Positions 8,968-17,823 of a stretch of 64,000 nt of DNA are shown piece by piece (within the stretch, counting starts at the first letter, position 1; every line of letters begins with the position of its first letter). A program made the position numbers and the translations under genes. The stretch is taken from NCBI GenBank assembly GCA_016926695.1, contig JAFGOB010000184.1, positions 24,586-88,585 of the forward strand, given 5' to 3'. The stretch is from Dehalococcoidales bacterium. GTDB lineage: Bacteria > Chloroflexota > Dehalococcoidia > Dehalococcoidales > UBA3254. The notes beneath the pieces were generated by a model. That model searched no databases, had not been told where the DNA came from, and saw only the letters and a program-made list of their open reading frames with translations.

Positions 8968-10341
8968 CTATCGATAAACCCCGTATTCCTTGACACATTT
9001 TAACATGGCCCGGACGTTTTCCACTTTGGCCTTGCGGTCAAGGCTCGCGCCGGTGGTCAGTATATAACCGCCTCCCTTTCCCGCCGTATCAATCAGCCGG
9101 CGGCAATAAGCCTCTATCTCTTCGGTTGAACCGAACTGGACCAGGCTGACAGGGACATTGCCCATCACACAGGCGACATCACCCAGCGCATCCTTGGCTT
9201 TGGCCATATCGGTACGGTCAAAGTACCAGATGGCCCTGCCTTTCGGGAGATCGCGAATTACACGCAGCCTGGACTCGTAACCACCCTCGGCAAACATCCT
9301 GACGAAGAAGCCTTCTTCTATCAAGGCCATGATCACCTGGCGTAAAGTCGGCCAGTAAAAAGTACGGTACTGCTCGTCGGACATCCAGCCGTCAGCGCCT
9401 TTATGCAGGGCAAAACCGGCTACCGGGCAGGCCCCGAGAACGCGGTAAGCCGGACTGTGGCGGATTTCATGTACCTTCCTGTCGGCGGCGGCGGATACAG
9501 CCTCAAGTACTTTATCCGGCTGCCGGCGCATATCCGCCGAAATCCCCCTGGTACCCCGCAACCCGTCTCCTATGTAATCAAACGGCGGCCCGCCGTGACC
9601 CTGTCCGCCTCCAAACCCTCCTATATCAGGGAAACCCAGCTCCGTAAGGTGCCGGTTGCATTCAACTACCCTTTGCCGCCAGGCAGCCGCCGCCTGCCCC
9701 GCTTTCATCAATTTGTCAAAAGCCTCCTTTATTCCGGGCGAGGCGAATCTGCCGATATTATCCTCGCTCATCTGGGAAAGGGGCATCAGGCCGGCCAGCG
9801 GTTCTGCGGCGCCCCAGATCCTGGGTAAATATTTTCTCAGCCAGAAGTCCGAAGGGTCCTGTATAAACTCATCATATTCATCGGCCTTCATATATTCGCC
9901 TTCGTTGAACTGGAAGGTGTTGTCATCGGGAACTCCATGACCCGGCCAGTTATACTGTCTATCTTCGAGTGCCTCGCCGACTTTTCCCACCGATAATCCG
10001 GCGGCTCCGGCGCCGATTTTGGCGTCAAATTGAAAATCCAGCGTGCATTTCGTGGCTACTTCAACCGCCTTTTCCACATCATACATTATATCTTTATGCG
10101 TATAACCGCAATAAGCCGCGGCCAGGCCGCCGAGAGATGGAACAATAGGAACACGGTCAGGCTGCCTCACTTGCATGGCATCCAGTAAACGGGTTGCACG
10201 TGACTTGTAGTCAGACTCAGCCTGTTCGGACACGAAATTGATGTCGGGTGGAGATAACCAGGCTTTTATCCGCAGTTCCAGCTTCTCATCAGGGGTTAAT
10301 GACTTCCAGGTTTCATCGCTTATATTATATTGCGGACTCAT
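8968..10341 (-). CDS. Uroporphyrinogen decarboxylase (UroD)-like / methyltransferase-type protein
   Basis: 457 residues with the UroD-like beta-barrel pattern: an early RLLDAMQVRQPDRVPIVP, central glycine-rich region, and C-terminal WYFDRTDM and VACVMGNVPVS followed by GGYILTTGASLD. In anaerobes this family is mostly not heme-related: many members are corrinoid methyltransferases (MtaA/CmuA type) moving methyl groups from methoxylated or methylated compounds. It is longer than true UroD (about 350) because of an N-terminal helical extension. The start is supported by AAGGAG 7 nt upstream. No corrinoid protein or cofactor gene adjoins it, so the methyltransferase role is only an analogy. Confidence 0.82.
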   Translation of the reverse strand: MSPQYNISDETWKSLTPDEKLELRIKAWLSPPDINFVSEQAESDYKSRATRLLDAMQVRQPDRVPIVPSLGGLAAAYCGYTHKDIMYDVEKAVEVATKCTLDFQFDAKIGAGAAGLSVGKVGEALEDRQYNWPGHGVPDDNTFQFNEGEYMKADEYDEFIQDPSDFWLRKYLPRIWGAAEPLAGLMPLSQMSEDNIGRFASPGIKEAFDKLMKAGQAAAAWRQRVVECNRHLTELGFPDIGGFGGGQGHGGPPFDYIGDGLRGTRGISADMRRQPDKVLEAVSAAADRKVHEIRHSPAYRVLGACPVAGFALHKGADGWMSDEQYRTFYWPTLRQVIMALIEEGFFVRMFAEGGYESRLRVIRDLPKGRAIWYFDRTDMAKAKDALGDVACVMGNVPVSLVQFGSTEEIEAYCRRLIDTAGKGGGYILTTGASLDRKAKVENVRAMLKCVKEYGVYR

Positions 10342-10908
10342 TTTCTCTCCTTCTCTTTAAATAACCTGAGCGTTATTATTCCGCCGGTACACTGTAAAAA
10401 CGGGCATGTACTACCGGACTGTTGCAGGCCGCGCTAACAACAAACACCGGGGGTGAATCATCCGGCAACGTTGTTATTTAATATTATACAGTATAACAGC
10501 CCCAAGGATTTTCATGCATCACGGAAGATTATTTTACAATTCCTCTCCTTTTTTCAGGGCGCCGACCAGCTTCTTCCTTTCGTAAAGGAAGACGGGAGAT
10601 GGATTTTTCTGGTCCCATTTCACCGCCTTCCTTTTAAACCAGTAAACATTCAGAGACTGGAAAACCCTGTACCCCTTTCCAGTCGTCCGAATCTCTTAAT
10701 ATTTGAAACATGGCAGCGTCCGCCGCAGCGAAAAAAGTATCTGGGAAAAGTTACCTTTGGGTGGACACGGAGGTCCACCCCTACGAGCGCGGTTCGGCAT
10801 GTATCGGATAAGCGCCTTATAAAAAAAGGAAAGATATAGCGGGAGGGCATAGAATGCCGGATCGGTCTAAACAATTTTCTGTGTCAGTTTACGCCAAGAG
10901 GAACTAGG
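10342..10908. other. Intergenic region, 567 bp, with two small hairpins
   Basis: No convincing gene. At 10573-10591 CTTCCTTT and AAAGGAAG form an 8-bp stem with a 3-nt loop. Near 10760-10785, a GTGGAC/GTCCAC stem sits in a segment that reads VGVDLRVHPK on the minus strand, a non-coding-repeat-like sequence. Short frames on both strands lack ribosome sites or family resemblance. Confidence 0.45.
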
Positions 10909-11541
10909 CTAAGTATGATGAGCGATTACCAGAACCCGGGTAACTTCCGTACCTTCCAGGAAGGCTGATTTTTGTTCGATAACATTCAGGTCCCACATAT
11001 TGATCTTGTCGTTTATCCAGGGATTCCGGTTTGAATCTTTTTGCGATCTGTACTCAGTCAGTATTATTACTCCATCTTCCGCCACCAGAGAACCCAGTAA
11101 TTTTTGGAGATATTGCTCCTGAGATTCTTCAAGCACATAGCCCAGCTCAGTACGCACATAATCGAATTTGCCCGTAGTGGTCCAGGTATTAGCATTGCCG
11201 ACGAAAAAGTTGTCGCTGAAATCAGGCAGCCGCTGCTTTGCCACATCAATCAGCCTGGCAGAAAGATCGATGCCAAAGGGAGTAATGCTGTGAGAGGTCC
11301 ATTTAAGGACGCTTTCCAGCAGGTAACCGTTGGAACATTCGATATCCAGAAACGCGCCCGGTTTGGTTATACATTCAGCAATAGGTTTACGGCATATTTC
11401 CCACTCCTCCCGGCCCCATGCAAATCCAGCCTGTTTCCAGGGCTCTTTATATTTCAACTGCGCTTCGGAAATGTCTTTTTTAAGAGAGTCCAACCAGTTT
11501 TTCTTCAAGGGGATTTCCCTTTTTCTGCCAAAAGAAAACAT
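10909..11541 (-). CDS. Class I SAM-dependent methyltransferase
   Basis: 210 residues. Motif I is FLDIECSNGYLLE (about 65-77), a variant of the DxGCGxG loop with Glu-Cys-Ser in place of Gly-Cys-Gly. Motif II follows as FGIDLSARLIDVA, and the post-motif EDGVIILTEYR matches the beta-5 strand region. The N-terminus is basic (FGRKREIPLKKNW). The start has GAGGT about 8 nt upstream. It is not obviously coupled to its neighbours. The acceptor cannot be told; small-molecule methylation is most likely from the size. Confidence 0.75.
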   Translation of the reverse strand: MFSFGRKREIPLKKNWLDSLKKDISEAQLKYKEPWKQAGFAWGREEWEICRKPIAECITKPGAFLDIECSNGYLLESVLKWTSHSITPFGIDLSARLIDVAKQRLPDFSDNFFVGNANTWTTTGKFDYVRTELGYVLEESQEQYLQKLLGSLVAEDGVIILTEYRSQKDSNRNPWINDKINMWDLNVIEQKSAFLEGTEVTRVLVIAHHT

Positions 11542-11753
11542 ATTTTCTACCTCTTTACACCGCTTTAATATAATAATAACACTTCAGCCGGATATCAGTA
11601 TTATTATTTCAAGTTGTAGTTGTAAATTTAGCTCATTGTTCCTGCACCAAACCGCAGCACGGATATATATCTTTTTATCTATCTCCGGAACGGATAAACC
11701 TGCAAATCGCTTGTCTCAAGGGACCGGGAATAATCCCGCTTTCTCCTCCGAAA

Positions 11754-12350
11754 CTAAAAAGATAGCAGGCTGATAAGGCCTGCTCCCGAATAGCAGACGA
11801 CCAGATACTTAAAAAATTTACCGATCCACAAAGCCGGTAAAAATTTATAAAGCGGCATTTTAGCGGCCCCAGCAATCAGCCCGGCGACATCAAAGGGAAA
11901 AACCGGCTGAAAGGCCAGGACTATCACGGCGAATACGCCGTAGCGGTCCAGCCATCCGGTTACTTTTTGATACCCTGGAATATTATCACTCAAGGCCACT
12001 TTTCTTCCCAGATAACCGGCAAAGTAACCGCTGAGCTCGCCAATGGCCCCTCCGATACTGGCCGCCAGTGCAATCAAAGCCGGATTATACTGGCTGGCGG
12101 CTGCTATCATAACGGACAGTGAAACAGGCACAGGGGCTATAATTGACAAATTGAAGACCAAAGTAGTAAGAAAAACGTTCAGGTAGACTAGCCAGGAAAA
12201 CTGCTCCAGCGGTAACTCCATGCGGGCCATAAATATCTGTAGCAGGCGTGTTAATCCAAAACTAAGGCCGATACAGGCACCTACAGCCAGTGCCAGTTTC
12301 AGCCATCTAAGAGTGTTTCCGTGTCTTTTGAATAAGGTATGTTCAGCCAT
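11754..12350 (-). CDS. VTT-domain (DedA/TVP38-like) integral membrane protein
   Basis: 198 residues with five or six hydrophobic helices. The segment ASIGGAIGELSGYFAGYLGRK is the hallmark glycine-rich re-entrant region of VTT/DedA proteins, and AFQPVFPFDVAGLIAGAAKM matches the second conserved half (the usual 'P..P....aG'). Such proteins act as lipid scramblases or flippases in the cytoplasmic membrane. There is no strong ribosome site. It stands divergent from the molybdopterin enzyme at 12508, with a 157-bp shared upstream region. Confidence 0.78.
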   Translation of the reverse strand: MAEHTLFKRHGNTLRWLKLALAVGACIGLSFGLTRLLQIFMARMELPLEQFSWLVYLNVFLTTLVFNLSIIAPVPVSLSVMIAAASQYNPALIALAASIGGAIGELSGYFAGYLGRKVALSDNIPGYQKVTGWLDRYGVFAVIVLAFQPVFPFDVAGLIAGAAKMPLYKFLPALWIGKFFKYLVVCYSGAGLISLLSF

Positions 12351-12434
12351 ATCTATTTTTAATCATATCCCGGAATATTCCCATTGTCGAACTTTTCTGT
12401 GTTTCCTTTATTTGCTTTCATGATCCAAATCATA

Positions 12435-12448
12435 TATCATATATGATA
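12435..12448. promoter_or_regulatory. 14-bp perfect palindrome upstream of the Mo enzyme, operator candidate
   Basis: TATCATATATGATA is its own reverse complement. It lies 59 bp upstream of the ATG of the transhydroxylase-like gene and 84 bp from the divergent VTT gene start. AT-rich palindromes arise easily by chance, so this is only a candidate. Confidence 0.35.
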
Positions 12449-12507
12449 CAAATTGGAATCCCTCGTATAACGATATATCCGCATATTATATCTACAAGGA
12501 GAAAACT

Positions 12508-15177
12508 ATGGCAGAGCAAGATCCGATCAAAGTAAAGAATACAGACACATCCGGTAACGGAAACGAAAAGTCGCTGCCGATCACAATCGGCTTCAGCCCG
12601 AATTCGAATTCCTCCGTGGTTGATGTGAAAAATGGCAGGATCGTGAGGATAAGGCCGCTGCATTTCGACTGGAAATACGATAAAAAAACATTCAATCCGT
12701 GGGAGATGAATGCCCACGGGCATCCATTTGGACCCTCGATGAAAGGGCTGATACCTCCCTACAGCCTGGCCTATAAAAAACGGGTATATTCACCCAATCG
12801 CGTTTTATATCCCCTGAAAAGGGTGGATTGGGACCCCGACGGTGAGAGGAATACACAGAACCGGGGTAAAAGCCGTTATGTCCGTATATCGTGGGATGAA
12901 GCTGTAGACCTGATCGTCAAGGAAATCAAGCGGATTATAAAGCAGTACGGACCGTACGGAATACTGACCCAGATGGACGGACACGGAGAGTGCAAAACGG
13001 TGCACTGCGCTCATGCCTGCGCTCTCGGACTGCTGGAGATGCTGGGCGGCTACACCTTGCAGACCCGTAATCCGGATAGCTGGGAAGGATGGTACTGGGG
13101 CGCTAAACATGCCTGGGGAATGGAACCGGTAGGGCAAATGGCCCCGGTTGATAATGTCATGCCGGATATTGCTGAAAATACGGAATTACTCCTCTTCTGG
13201 GGATGTGATCCGGAAACAACCCCCTGGGCATTCGACGGGCAAATGGCCAGCCGGCTGTGCTACTGGTGGACGGACATCGGTATAAAATCAATATATATCT
13301 GCCCGGATGTTAACTACGGGGCGGCTGTTCACGCGGATAAATGGATACCTATCAAACCCAATACTGACGCCGCTATGAAACTGGCTATAGCTTACACCTG
13401 GATTGCCGAAAATACCTACGATAAAGAATACGTCGAGACCCATACATATGGATTTGAAAAATTCGTCGAATATGTACAGGGGAAAGAGGACGGAATTCCC
13501 AAGACCCCCGCCTGGGCTTCCACCAAAACCGGAGTCCCCGAATGGACCATAAAAGCCCTGGCCAGGGACTGGGCTTCAAAAAGGACCACCATTCCGCACA
13601 GCAACGGCGGTCCCGGGATAAGAGGAGCGTATTCCTCGGAAAACGGACGCCTTGAAGTACTGCTTCTGGCAATGCAGGGGCTGGGCAAACCCGGCGCCCA
13701 CCAGGTCAAGATGTTTGAATGGAGTCTTCAAGACCGGCAGCCGATGCCGCAGGGGGTGATAGTACCAAACATTATGGCCGCCAATAGAGGTTCGATGGTC
13801 CCCGGGGTATACGATATCTCAAAGGGAATGGACAAGCGCGTTATGACGGGTCCACTGAAACCAGGACAGATCTTCCCACACCAGTTTATTCCCAAGGACC
13901 TGATCCATGAGGCTATTCTCAATCCGCCTATCAGTTGGTACGGCACCACTCTGCTGTTTTCGGAGACAGAGAACCAGTTTACCAAATATACCTATCCGGC
14001 AGAGGGATGTCCCGAGGTACACATGATCTGGACGGATACTCCCTGCTGGATAACCTGCTGGAATGACAGCAACACTTATGTTAAAGCCTTAAGGAGCCCC
14101 AAGATAGAATTCATGTTAGCCCAGCATCCCTGGCTTGAAAACGACTGCCAGTTCGCCGATATCGTCCTGCCGATCAGTACCAAGTTCGAGGAACAGGACA
14201 TTACACTGGATACCTGCAACGGACAGTTCCAGATCATGATGTACCAGGAAAAATGCATTGAGCCTGTCGGCGAGTCAAAGAGCGACTACGAAGCGGTTTG
14301 TATGATAGCAGACAAGATGGGCCTGCTGAAGGAATATACCGGAGGCAAAACGGTTGAAGAATGGATAAAGACCGGTTTTGACAACTCGGGTATACAGGAG
14401 ATGATCGAATATCAGGACTTTAAAAAGAAGGGCTATTTTGTGGTGCCTACTGACCCGGAATGGAAAAAGACCCCGGCCGGTATGAAGAAATTCCATGACG
14501 ACCCCGATTCCAATCCGTTAACCACTCCCTCTGGCAAGATCGAGTTTTATTCCCAGAATCTGGCCAAACACTTCCCGGATGATAGGGAAAGACCGCCCGT
14601 TCCGCACTGGATAGAAAAGGGAGAGAGTCACGATGAGGCGCTCTCCAGCGAGCGGGCCAAAAAATATCCGCTGCTGATTATGTCCAATCACGGACGGTGG
14701 AGAGTGCACGCTCAGTGCGATGATATTACCTGGACAAGAGAAATTACCACATGCAGGATCAAGGGAAAAGACGGGTACTACTATGAACCTCTCTGGATCA
14801 ATCCGAAAGACGCAAAAAACAGGAATATCAAACAGGGAGATATTATCAAGGTGTTTAACGAAAGAGGAGTCGTTCTGGGCGGAGCTAATGTCACTGAGAG
14901 GATCATGTCGGGGGTGGTATACATGGACCACGGCGCCAGGTATGATCCCATAATACCCGGAGAACTGGACCGGGGAGGGGCAATAAACACCATCACGCCC
15001 CATAATATTACCTCTAAAAACGCCACGGGAATGGTGGTCAGCGGTTTTCTGGTTGAGGTAGAGAGAGTATCCATGGCGCAAATGGAGGAATGGCGTACCA
15101 AATACCCGGCAGCCTTTGAAAGAGAGTACCATCCTTCGGCGGGACTCAGTTTCAAGGGATGGGTGGAGAAACAGTAA
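12508..15177 (+). CDS. Pyrogallol hydroxytransferase (transhydroxylase) large-subunit-like molybdopterin enzyme, paralog 1
   Basis: 889 residues of the DMSO-reductase superfamily, closest to the Pelobacter acidigallici transhydroxylase large subunit, which isomerises pyrogallol to phloroglucinol using a 1,2,3,5-tetrahydroxybenzene co-substrate. Family landmarks: VDVKNGRIVRIRP, RNPDSWEGWYWG, LLFWGCDPETT, and the C-terminal MDHGARYDP and RGGAINTITP molybdopterin-binding region. The reported active-site His144, Asp174 and Ser175 (Mo ligand) align with His159, Asp190 and Ser191. The N-terminus lacks the CxxCxxxC of most relatives, as in the real transhydroxylase, and there is no Tat signal, so it is cytoplasmic. 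AAGGAG supports the start. No Fe-S small subunit is adjacent. The true substrate is uncertain. Confidence 0.88.
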   Translation: MAEQDPIKVKNTDTSGNGNEKSLPITIGFSPNSNSSVVDVKNGRIVRIRPLHFDWKYDKKTFNPWEMNAHGHPFGPSMKGLIPPYSLAYKKRVYSPNRVLYPLKRVDWDPDGERNTQNRGKSRYVRISWDEAVDLIVKEIKRIIKQYGPYGILTQMDGHGECKTVHCAHACALGLLEMLGGYTLQTRNPDSWEGWYWGAKHAWGMEPVGQMAPVDNVMPDIAENTELLLFWGCDPETTPWAFDGQMASRLCYWWTDIGIKSIYICPDVNYGAAVHADKWIPIKPNTDAAMKLAIAYTWIAENTYDKEYVETHTYGFEKFVEYVQGKEDGIPKTPAWASTKTGVPEWTIKALARDWASKRTTIPHSNGGPGIRGAYSSENGRLEVLLLAMQGLGKPGAHQVKMFEWSLQDRQPMPQGVIVPNIMAANRGSMVPGVYDISKGMDKRVMTGPLKPGQIFPHQFIPKDLIHEAILNPPISWYGTTLLFSETENQFTKYTYPAEGCPEVHMIWTDTPCWITCWNDSNTYVKALRSPKIEFMLAQHPWLENDCQFADIVLPISTKFEEQDITLDTCNGQFQIMMYQEKCIEPVGESKSDYEAVCMIADKMGLLKEYTGGKTVEEWIKTGFDNSGIQEMIEYQDFKKKGYFVVPTDPEWKKTPAGMKKFHDDPDSNPLTTPSGKIEFYSQNLAKHFPDDRERPPVPHWIEKGESHDEALSSERAKKYPLLIMSNHGRWRVHAQCDDITWTREITTCRIKGKDGYYYEPLWINPKDAKNRNIKQGDIIKVFNERGVVLGGANVTERIMSGVVYMDHGARYDPIIPGELDRGGAINTITPHNITSKNATGMVVSGFLVEVERVSMAQMEEWRTKYPAAFEREYHPSAGLSFKGWVEKQ

Positions 15178-15194
15178 TCTATATAAAATAAAGT

Positions 15195-15228
15195 GATGGG
15201 CAGGATATCCGGGATGTCCTGCTCATCA
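15195..15228. terminator. Terminator hairpin between convergent genes
   Basis: GCAGGATATCC (15200-15210) pairs with GGATGTCCTGC (15212-15222) with one G-U pair, and TGATG/CATCA extends the stem outward. It lies just after the molybdopterin enzyme's stop and before the convergent methyltransferase's end, so it can serve both strands. Confidence 0.65.
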
Positions 15229-15229
15229 T

Positions 15230-15751
15230 TTATCTATCGTCCTTTTTCTTTCCTATCTTCCTTATAATCCCCAGGACGATATTCATTCTGGGAACCCGCT
15301 GCATGTAAGAACGGTAATCGTCGCCAAACCGTTCCAAAAGACGTTTTTCCTCACCTCTGGTACTCAAGTACAGAATTACTATACCTGGCACACCCATAAC
15401 AACAAACAGCCAGTGAGGGTATAACAACATCGTGGCGATAAACACCGCCAGTACTCCTCCCAGGTACTGCGGATGCCTGACAACCGCATAGATGCCGGTA
15501 TCCACCAGTCGAGTAGTATGGACGAATGATTTTCCTTTCGGCACGCCGCCCCGCCGAGGGAACGTGACTATCGGCGCCATAACCAGTACCATACCGGCCC
15601 CCCAGACTATCCAGCCCAGTACGGACAGAACCAGGTAGTCACAGGGTTCCACTATCCCTGTCAGAGCGAGTGGATTTACTGGAAAACAGGCGATACACAG
15701 GAGGGTCAGTACCGTCATCCAGAAAATTTCTTTGTAATCAGTTCCCCGCAC
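15230..15751 (-). CDS. Isoprenylcysteine carboxyl methyltransferase/PEMT-family membrane protein
   Basis: 173 residues with about four hydrophobic helices. The signature is in the C-terminal half: VVRHPQYLGGVLA, then STRGEEKRLLERFGDDYRSYMQRVPR, matching the 'RHP.Y' and 'EE..L...G..Y..Y...VPR' SAM-binding pattern of the ICMT/PEMT clan. These integral membrane enzymes methylate lipids or small thiols/isoprenoids. The start is GTG at 15751, with AAGGATG upstream. Its acceptor is unknown. It is convergent with the Mo enzyme and separated from it by a hairpin. Confidence 0.82.
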   Translation of the reverse strand: MRGTDYKEIFWMTVLTLLCIACFPVNPLALTGIVEPCDYLVLSVLGWIVWGAGMVLVMAPIVTFPRRGGVPKGKSFVHTTRLVDTGIYAVVRHPQYLGGVLAVFIATMLLYPHWLFVVMGVPGIVILYLSTRGEEKRLLERFGDDYRSYMQRVPRMNIVLGIIRKIGKKKDDR

Positions 15752-15954
15752 TCTTTTTCATCCTTGTTACCATGTACCGAGGATACGATATGATTGATTA
15801 TTATATCATATTTATCGATTGCAATTATCCTATACGTCGTTTTTATCCAGGAGAATTCCAGAGGCATGAGCGGGTTTCCTGCCGGAAGAAGTTGTAAATG
15901 ATCCTGACCGGCCCTTCTGATCCGGCGGCTATAGGTACGAAGAGGTAATACGCA

Positions 15955-17403
15955 TCAATTGAAACAGTATACGACTGTCACCGATCCGTTTGTTGATGTG
16001 ATCGATTCAAATACAGGCAACTCTGTTAATTCCGGATCATACTGCTCGATGTCCAACCAGGGCGGCAGATCATAAAACCAGTACGTCATTTTATCTTCGT
16101 CATAGGTAGCACAGTCGTTCAAACCCATTGAATCGTAAAAAACCAGCCACGACTGTGGTACAGCCTCTCTCTCGGGAACATGGCTTGCCCAGAGCTTGCC
16201 GTCAGTCACACCTATATAAACACCCCACATAAAATAACTATACTTGATCCTGAGTTCCGCAGTCCCCGGATTTTTATAAGATGGAGCGACATATTGCAGG
16301 GTCATTCCATTGATTGGGGGTTGGGGCAGAGAGTCATTATACATTGTTAGAGTCCTTACAACAATTACAACCGGGGCGGCCCTGCCGTAGTTTACCGCCA
16401 GCAGGCCGAAATCAGCGATATTGATCCTGCCGCTGCGGTCAAAATCAGCCCTGGCATCATAGCCATCATCACCCGCATTCTTGCCGTAAGCTGCCGCCAG
16501 GATGCCAAAATCCTGTATGTTGATTTCATCATCGTCATTAGCATCCCCTTCCCGTAACGTGCACATATTCACATTCGAAAAGATGCCGTTAACTTCCACT
16601 TCCCGTCTTAGATTGGTTAAACAATGGGGACTGGATACCGTGATATCGTATTTACCGGGAGTTACATCTTCCACCATGACAACCGCTCTATCGCTTTCTT
16701 TGAAGGCAGTTAGGTCCCTGGTATCCAGCGGTGGCTCGGTCAATACATCCTCTGTACCGGGTGTGAAAAATTTCACTATTACAGGCGCCAGCCACCCGCT
16801 ATAAGGGCGGTTCCCACCCTGCAAAAGGATATTGATATTAAGTCCGGCTTCTTTTTGGGGTGAATAATCCACATCCATTCCGCGTCCTTCAAGCGTAGCG
16901 ATATCCACCATGTTTTCCGAACCTGCCGTCAGGTCAAGATAGTTGTATTCAAGATAAAGCCGGTCATCATTGCCCAGACCTGAATTATTTACCAGCAGTG
17001 ATAAATCGTTAACCCGGTTGATATCAAGATTAAGCTCAGAGAGAGATGTTAATCCGACCAGACCGGATAAATCCCGTATCCGGTTGTCACCCAGGTTCAG
17101 ATGTACCAGGTTGGTACAATACTGTATACCGGATAAATCCGAGATGCCCGCTCCTGAGGCATTAAGGTTGGTTATTGATAGTAAGTCGGACTGGTAAAGG
17201 GGGTCTGAAGGATTTCCCAGTATCTCACGGACGGCATTCTCAAGTCCCGGATCAGAAAACTCCACCACGGAATCCTCGGATTCCGCTGAATCCTGTGATT
17301 CAGCGGAATCGACTGGAACAGCCGCCACCAACAAAACCGATACGACGGCGATAATAAGTAAAACTTTAAAAATTTTGACGGACTTTGTCTTGTTCCAGCC
17401 CAT
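15955..17403 (-). CDS. Secreted leucine-rich-repeat protein with dockerin-type domain
   Basis: 482 residues from the chosen ATG. A Lys-rich start and hydrophobic run (FKVLLIIAVVSVLLVAAVPV) form a signal peptide. About residues 45-170 carry internalin-like 22-residue leucine-rich repeats (LVHLNLGDNRIRDLSGL, LSELNLDINRVNDLS). A beta-rich linker follows, then a dockerin type I pair of calcium loops (GDANDDDEINIQDFGILAAAYG and ADFDRSGRINIADFGLLAVNYG). The last 120 residues are unrecognised. Start 17403 is preferred over 17418 because GAGG lies 9 nt upstream of it. No cohesin is in the window; single dockerins in non-cellulosome bacteria probably mediate surface attachment. An 80-bp repeat sits 55 bp upstream. 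Confidence 0.85.
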   Translation of the reverse strand: MGWNKTKSVKIFKVLLIIAVVSVLLVAAVPVDSAESQDSAESEDSVVEFSDPGLENAVREILGNPSDPLYQSDLLSITNLNASGAGISDLSGIQYCTNLVHLNLGDNRIRDLSGLVGLTSLSELNLDINRVNDLSLLVNNSGLGNDDRLYLEYNYLDLTAGSENMVDIATLEGRGMDVDYSPQKEAGLNINILLQGGNRPYSGWLAPVIVKFFTPGTEDVLTEPPLDTRDLTAFKESDRAVVMVEDVTPGKYDITVSSPHCLTNLRREVEVNGIFSNVNMCTLREGDANDDDEINIQDFGILAAAYGKNAGDDGYDARADFDRSGRINIADFGLLAVNYGRAAPVVIVVRTLTMYNDSLPQPPINGMTLQYVAPSYKNPGTAELRIKYSYFMWGVYIGVTDGKLWASHVPEREAVPQSWLVFYDSMGLNDCATYDEDKMTYWFYDLPPWLDIEQYDPELTELPVFESITSTNGSVTVVYCFN

Positions 17404-17823
17404 GAAAAAATGCCTCATTTTCTATTCAGCAAACCAGGCTTTCCGGAGGAATACCACTGTAGTGCCAGTCAACTGAGTTCATAGTGTTCAACGCGCTTTT
17501 AGCTTTAAGCTACTGTAAAGCTGCTTATCAGGCACTACACTGCCCATGAATGAATTCATTCCCGGTTTATGCAGGGGGTATCTTATATATTACTCTTATT
17601 TTAAAAAAAGTACGACCCCATTATGAACCGGTTTGCTCTGCTTGAATCACCTCCAGGCACACGAACGGTCAGGCGTGCGTACCTGTTTTTACTAATTGAT
17701 ATTAGTATTTTAGTATTAATACAAGTGTCGTCGACCATAATTCCAGTAATTATAAATGAGAGCTATTGCGAAGCAAGAAGGCCGGCAAGCAGCCCTGCGA
17801 CCGGTCTACTGCCGGCTGAGCAG
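17404..17823. other. Intergenic region, about 420 bp, holding repeat copy B
   Basis: Contains the 80-bp element at 17459-17538. The remaining sequence is AT-rich (for example around 17690-17760), with no gene I can support and no terminator of note. Confidence 0.5.
17459..17538 (+). repeat. 80-bp terminal-inverted-repeat element, copy B
   Basis: The best-preserved ends: GTAGTGCC (17459-17466) and GGCACTAC (17531-17538) are perfect 8-bp inverted repeats. The interior GTTCAACGCGCTT and AAGCTACTGTAA are shared with copy A at the same positions. The length is exactly 80 bp. Confidence 0.85.

Noticed and set aside
10453..10839. Plus-strand frame in the gap before the methyltransferase
   Set aside because: No ribosome site, no hydrophobic or domain pattern, and it covers a hairpin-rich non-coding segment.
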